Below are positions 59,503-64,000 of a DNA stretch of 64,000 nt, piece by piece (position 1 is the first letter of the stretch; each line of letters opens with the position of its first letter). The notes below the pieces were generated by a model, which did not search any database, was not told the DNA's origin, and saw nothing but the letters and a program-made list of their open reading frames with translations. The position numbers and the translations under genes were made by a program. The DNA comes from Linnemannia elongata (lineage: Eukaryota > Mortierellomycota > Mortierellomycetes > Mortierellales > Mortierellaceae). The stretch covers positions 2,542,001 through 2,606,000 of the forward strand of contig JAXBDG010000003.1 of the NCBI GenBank assembly GCA_036320915.1, given 5' to 3'.

Positions 59503-61487
59503 CAGGGTAAGTTTACAAATAGTCTAAAACACATTCCCATTCGCGCAAAAAACTGCTCTTTGACGAAAAGATAGTATGCACCCATCCTGAACTCTTATCC
59601 AGCTCCAGACTTCCCAGACTTATAATTCACATCTTTTACATAACTGCTTATGGCAGCCAAGCGTTCATAGTGATATTGTTTTTAATCTTTTGAGTTTTCA
59701 CTTGGGTGTTGGTTTTTATCGTGTGCTATATGTGGATTGTGGATACTCTCAACCAGTGTTTGCGAGCGAGCAACCTTTTCCCTTTATCCTTTACTCGCTA
59801 ACCATCGGCTATTAAATATCATATCATGCAATTTGATTTATTCCATATTTAGTCCTGGGCGAGATTCTTGTTTCCGTCAACGACAACAACCTCACCATGT
59901 CTCGACGAGCATTTACTCAAGAAGCAACTTCAAAAAAGGACGTTGTTTAGCTGTATTACAACTGAGAACATTTTGTTTCTGCGTGGTTACGTGCCTGTGG
60001 ATCTAGGGGTTGAGGAATGATCATCTTTTTCCATTCCTTTCTCTATTATCTTTTTTTTTCCCGCACCGCTCTTTCAAGGTCACCTTTTGAAAATAAACGA
60101 ACCTTTTATTATAAAACGGCACACGATAAAAAAGCGACCCTCTTCAAGTAAATCCCCAATTCAAGTCCATGAACAACGCGCCCGTGAGTTCTCCTGCGCG
60201 TCGATGAGAAAGAGCCGACATCGAAGGATCAAAAAACAATGTCGCTCTCAACCGCCACAAGCCAGTAACTCTCATCACTAGTGTGGAACATGGTGGTCCT
60301 TGTATACAGCCGACAAAAGCAAAAAATGTATAATTGCTCTTTTCAAACAAAACCCTTCACACACAATTTACATATGCTGTTGATCAAAAAGTGAAAATTG
60401 TCTTCATTGTGTTGTTATACAAGAGACTCATCATGTGTAGACGCCAAAATGTCTATAGCTTCGATTTCTTGGATGCCTCCAATCAATTTGAACGACTTGT
60501 AATGGAAGGCCAGGCGGTCGTAATACATTGCTTTCATGTGCTGTAACAGATTTTTGGCAGTGAGTGCATTCTGAAATAGAAGCTGCAGAATAACGTCATA
60601 TGAGCCATTGAGTGTCCTCAGGCGGCTTTGTAGAGTTTCTGGTTATCCAAATAACACCTTGTACGGGAAACCCCGATTTCCACGGAATCTAATAAGGGTG
60701 AAGATGACTGAACAGATAAATATTAATAAATTGGCAAGAGACCTGGTTCTACAAAAATCATACTCGAGTAATTGGTCATGATATATACCTTCTGTCATGG
60801 TCGATGAAATGGAGGGGCGACGGATTTGAGCCTTTGATTTGACATAGATAGCCACTTTATATTTGCAATGATCGTTCTGAATTACCCTAGATTCAATTCC
60901 CTGCATCCCATGATTAGATGCTGTGGATCTATGCCAAATCACACTAGGCTCGGCTCAATTGCAAATCAAGCTTGGCCGAGGGGACTGCCACGAACTTGGG
61001 CTCAAATTCCATCAGCTCGCAAGGGGTGGTGATTTGGGCTTGGTCGTTTGTGCTCTCATATCTCTACAGTCCTCTTTGTTCTTCGGTCCTTCTCCTTTTC
61101 TCTGCTCACCCTCTTGCACCATCATTCCCTTCCTTTTTGCAATCGTAAAGAAAGATCACATACCTATGACATCTCTTCTTTACTAATTACTTTTACCATT
61201 GGTTCCCTTATCTTGATCTTGTCTTGCCCTTGCCTCAGTTTCTTGCCTTGTTTCTGCCTTGTCCTCGCCTCATCAAACTGCATGAATACCCTGTTCCTCA
61301 AAGGCTCTTTTCCTCATTTTGCAATAAAAACATCCAAGCTTAGCAAGTTGTTACTTTGTTTCGTTGTTTCTGCTGCTTTTTACTGTTGTTAGATCGTATG
61401 ATGCATAGAAATAGGGGTTCAAGAAACCAAAAAGTGGATGGTACCTGAACCCTCCCTATACCCTCGGGGGCTTTTTTTGCTTGAAAA
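59503..61487. other. Gene-poor region
   Basis: Short frames only, such as 60643-60942 on the minus strand and 60923-61392 on the plus strand. None has a recognisable domain or splice support. T-rich and CT-rich tracts are frequent. Confidence 0.4.
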
Positions 61488-61649
61488 AGCAAGACAACTA
61501 CGCATCGTCCGCAAGTAGGGTTCCTGGAGACTTTGGAGTCGATGGATAATGTAGTGCCTGTGGTATCTCCTAGTGAACAACGCCGAGAGCAGAGTTTGAG
61601 AGACGGCGATGGATCGTTCCTCTTCGAAATATATGTATTAAGAGCCTAG
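61488..61649 (+). pseudogene. Detached last exon of a monooxygenase paralog
   Basis: The frame reads HRPQVGFLETLESMDNV, then VVPVVSPSEQRREQ, and stops at TAG 61647. This aligns with exon 7 of the array (copy 3 has HRPQVGFLEAVPYMGTV and VSPSEQKARA). It follows an AAAAAG acceptor-like sequence as in the intact genes. No other exon is found upstream. It is 13 kb beyond the last intact copy, on the same strand. Confidence 0.75.
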
Positions 61650-62609
61650 ATATACGGTTGTGTCATTTGAGCAAAGACTTGCTCCACGCCTCTGAGAGAA
61701 CAGCCTTTAGAAGCACAGACCACATTGTCCCAAATGCACGTGCCGACTGTTGAGGAATAAGGCTAGATCAAGCAAAAACGAAACGAAGGGGAGATGGGGA
61801 GACGGTAAACGACAGAGAAGAGGTGAAGGCAGTAAAAGAGTTCAGAAAAGGAGAAAGACGAGGCTGAAGTCAACAATAATGGTCCTCGTCTCCTGGTTGT
61901 CCTACTCTCCCTTTTTTTGCTTCTTGTCTCCGTATGTGAGGAAGGAAAAGAACATACTGCCGCGAAGGAGACAAAAACCTTTGGGGTTGAGTGTTGGACC
62001 ACGTCTTCCTCTAATCTCTTGATCGCTCTATTTTGCCTGTACTCATTTCCATTGCCAACACTACTGTCGCTAAACACACCCTGACCAAGTCATCCGTGAG
62101 TAAGGTCTTGCCTCCCACCACCACTTCCCGAATGCATCCTATCCTTTTTCTTTTCTTATGCCCGTGCCCTCGTGTTGTTCTGTACTTGCTCGCCCCCCTT
62201 TTTATTGTTTTCCTGCACAAGAATTCTTACTTTTGCTTCTTTTTGATCTTCTGTCCCATGGGCCCTTAGACCGGGCTTAGTCTCTCGGTTGCAGTTAGAA
62301 TTAATGCTATTGTTTTCAGAAACTAAAACACGGAGTGAGAAAAAGAAAGTGAAAGGGGAGATATATATATATAAAAAAAGGGCAACAGCATCATTGTGCT
62401 CGTTTTCCTTCATCACCTCTTCTTTTCTCTTCCAGCTACACCTTTCTTTCTTTCTTTCTTTGACTTCCAACCCAAAAAAAACTCCTCCGCAACAGTCGCT
62501 CTCTCGCTTTCCAAACACCCTCTCAACGTCTTTTCTTTCTACACACACACCCCCTTCCTTTATCGCCCCCACTCTCTTCTTCCCACTAATATCCCTTCTC
62601 AGTCTCAAG
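61650..62609. other. Intergenic and leader region of the six-cysteine peptide gene
   Basis: CT-rich from about 62400 to the ATG, as expected for a fungal leader. An (AT)n run lies at 62362-62373. No gene is seen. Confidence 0.4.
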
Positions 62610-62903
62610 ATGCCCTTCTCTTCAGCACCAAGTCACTTTCTCATCACTCTAACCCTCACCCTACTCCTCCTCATCACCTTCACTACCACCGCAGCCCCCA
62701 CACCATCATCATCCCCCTCCTCCTCCTCCTCCGAACCGCTCGCCCGTCGAGAGAATGGAAGGACAGAGACCACCCGAGAATGCTTCGCAAAGTGCAAGGC
62801 CAAGAACGAGGAAAGCTACAATACCTGCTTCGGCCTGACCGGCGACTCTGAATGCGAGAGCATCAAACATACCCTCGACAGTGCTTGTGCCCTGCAGTGT
62901 TGA
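62610..62903 (+). CDS. Secreted six-cysteine peptide precursor
   Basis: 97 aa. The start is set at MPFSS because a signal peptide follows (FLITLTLTLLLLITFTTTAA); the longer upstream frame is leader. A Ser/Pro-rich propeptide leads to ARR at 45-47, a likely Kex2-type processing site. The mature part of about 50 residues has six cysteines at 58, 62, 73, 82, 93 and 97. The spacing is C-x3-C-x10-C-x8-C-x10-C-x3-C, a mirror-symmetric pattern reminiscent of helical-hairpin cysteine frameworks. It could be an antimicrobial, signalling or effector-like peptide. The family is not recognised. Confidence 0.75.
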   Translation: MPFSSAPSHFLITLTLTLLLLITFTTTAAPTPSSSPSSSSSEPLARRENGRTETTRECFAKCKAKNEESYNTCFGLTGDSECESIKHTLDSACALQC

Positions 62904-63341
62904 TTAGGAGATTTAGAGTGAGACGTGCGGTGCTTTTGAAGTAGTGAGTTTCCAACTCTATAGCTCTCCCTGACACGCACTCATAACAGAACAAAAAAGG
63001 GGCGCACGTCCTTCAAGCTTTGCCCCGACAAAATAAAAGGGACAAAACACAATCTTTGTTCAATTGAACAGGCGAAAGATCAATAGTGTGGTCATTGGAG
63101 AGATATATTTTTTTTTATTCTATTAGCAAAACGAAGGGGGAATATGGGGAGTCATCTTTTTGGATTTCAATAAAAGAGTGGGGGGAAGGGGAATGTTCAA
63201 TGCTTGAATGGGGGAAATGGGGAAGGGATAAAGATACATGATGATGGTGGATGATAAATTGAAAAGGAAGAAAAACAGAGTGCAAATGACTTTGGTATGT
63301 GCAAAAAGAAAAGAGAAAGAAAACGAAAACAAACAAGCATC
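62904..63341. other. Convergent 3' regions
   Basis: Shared 3' region of the six-cysteine peptide gene and the minus-strand acidic gene. It holds an AATAAAAG at 63035-63042 and A/T-rich tracts. No gene. Confidence 0.4.
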
Positions 63342-64000
63342 TTACAACTCAGCGTGGAACTTGGTGTACGTCTTCAAGGCGTTCTGGAGGACCTTCTTCT
63401 CACCAATGACGCAGAGGGCTCCATAGTAGAGAGTGCCAGTGAGACCAGCCTTGTTCAACAACTCCAAATCTTCCTCAGCAGTGGTCTTGTCAGAGACATC
63501 ATAGGCATCGGCACGGAGACGGATAACCTGGAGAGTGGCCTCGAGGACGTTCTTGCGGACACGACGAGCGGCATCATCGAGGGGCTTGAGCTCGGGCTTG
63601 GGATGCTCCTCATCATCAGAGTCCTCCTCGTCATCGGCAGCGAGGTCCTCCTCAATGGCACGGCGGAGGAAGATGTCGTTGAAGTACTCGGTGGCGGCAT
63701 CGACGCTCTCCTCGACCTTGGCAAACTGCTCCTTCTCCATAAAGAGAACGTTCAACAACATGAGGAGACGGTCATCGATGGAACCATCGTGCATAATCTC
63801 CATGATGTCACGGGGGAAGTCCTCCTCCTCAGCCTCATTGTCAGAGTCCTCATCCTCATCCTCAGACTCCTCAGCCTCAGCCTCACCAGCCTCGACATCC
63901 TTCTTCTCGTGCTTGTGAGCGTGGGCGTGACCGTGGTCGTGGTCGTGGTCATGGTCGCCATCGCAGCAGCCCTCCTCCTCAAGCTCATCCTCATCGTCCT
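63342..64000 (-). CDS. Acidic, histidine-rich protein, C-terminal part
   Basis: The frame is open from the window edge to TAA at 63342, about 219 codons. It begins with acidic residues and CC, then a His-Asp/His-Ala run (HDHDHDHGHAHAHKH) that could bind metal. A long Glu/Asp block (EAEAEESEDEDEDSDNEAEED) follows. The rest is a helical region (DDRLLMLLNVLFMEKEQFAK, NVLEATLQVIRLRADAYDVS) ending TKFHAEL. There is no intron in the visible part, and codon bias is strong, suggesting good expression. I do not recognise the family. Confidence 0.75.
   Translation of the reverse strand, partial: DDEDELEEEGCCDGDHDHDHDHGHAHAHKHEKKDVEAGEAEAEESEDEDEDSDNEAEEEDFPRDIMEIMHDGSIDDRLLMLLNVLFMEKEQFAKVEESVDAATEYFNDIFLRRAIEEDLAADDEEDSDDEEHPKPELKPLDDAARRVRKNVLEATLQVIRLRADAYDVSDKTTAEEDLELLNKAGLTGTLYYGALCVIGEKKVLQNALKTYTKFHAEL

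Overview
The window looks like a piece of a fungal nuclear genome, most likely an early-diverging fungus of the Mortierella type (Mortierellomycotina). This is an inference from gene style. Genes carry several short introns (about 90-130 bp) with GTAAGT-like donors, CTAAC-like branch points and YAG acceptors. Promoters and 5' leaders are pyrimidine-rich. The gene content is expanded flavin monooxygenases, an F-box/LRR-like relic, beta/gamma-crystallin-like small secreted proteins and other short secreted proteins. There are no bacterial operons. No tRNA, rRNA, CRISPR array or recognisable transposase was found.

Layout. (1) 1-1844 is the 3' end of a coiled-coil gene. (2) 3796-14275 is a giant inverted duplication: two arms of about 4.78 kb around a 912-bp spacer. 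Each arm carries one copy of a secreted four-cysteine protein gene plus minisatellites and a striking array of hairpin repeats. An LRR-type pseudogene crosses the right outer border. (3) 16.2-22.3 kb is gene-poor low-complexity DNA. (4) 22.3-27.5 kb holds three housekeeping-type genes: an amino acid permease, mitochondrial ribosomal protein uL4m, and an isoprenylcysteine-methyltransferase-like membrane protein. (5) 27.5-33.2 kb is gene-poor, with gene scraps and a minisatellite of about 120-134 bp. (6) 33.2-48.4 kb is a tandem array of five intact seven-exon FAD-dependent monooxygenase genes on the + strand, with an eroded sixth copy at 45.1-45.4 kb. A detached last exon of yet another copy lies at 61.5 kb. 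(7) 49.4-59.5 kb is an accessory zone of small secreted protein genes, a 13-bp minisatellite, a second and older inverted duplication, and a divergent pair of helical-bundle proteins resembling alpha-pore-forming proteins, one apparently intact and one broken. (8) 62.6-64 kb has a secreted six-cysteine peptide precursor and the C-terminal part of an acidic, histidine-rich protein.

The window reads as a fast-changing accessory locus. Tandem duplication, inverted duplication and patchy gene conversion make paralogs, and a trail of exon relics shows their loss. The monooxygenase array has no polyketide or peptide synthetase nearby, so its substrate cannot be read from context. Exon boundaries were assigned by hand from splice consensus, reading frame and comparison between paralogs. 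The five monooxygenase models are strongly cross-supported because exon lengths repeat almost exactly.
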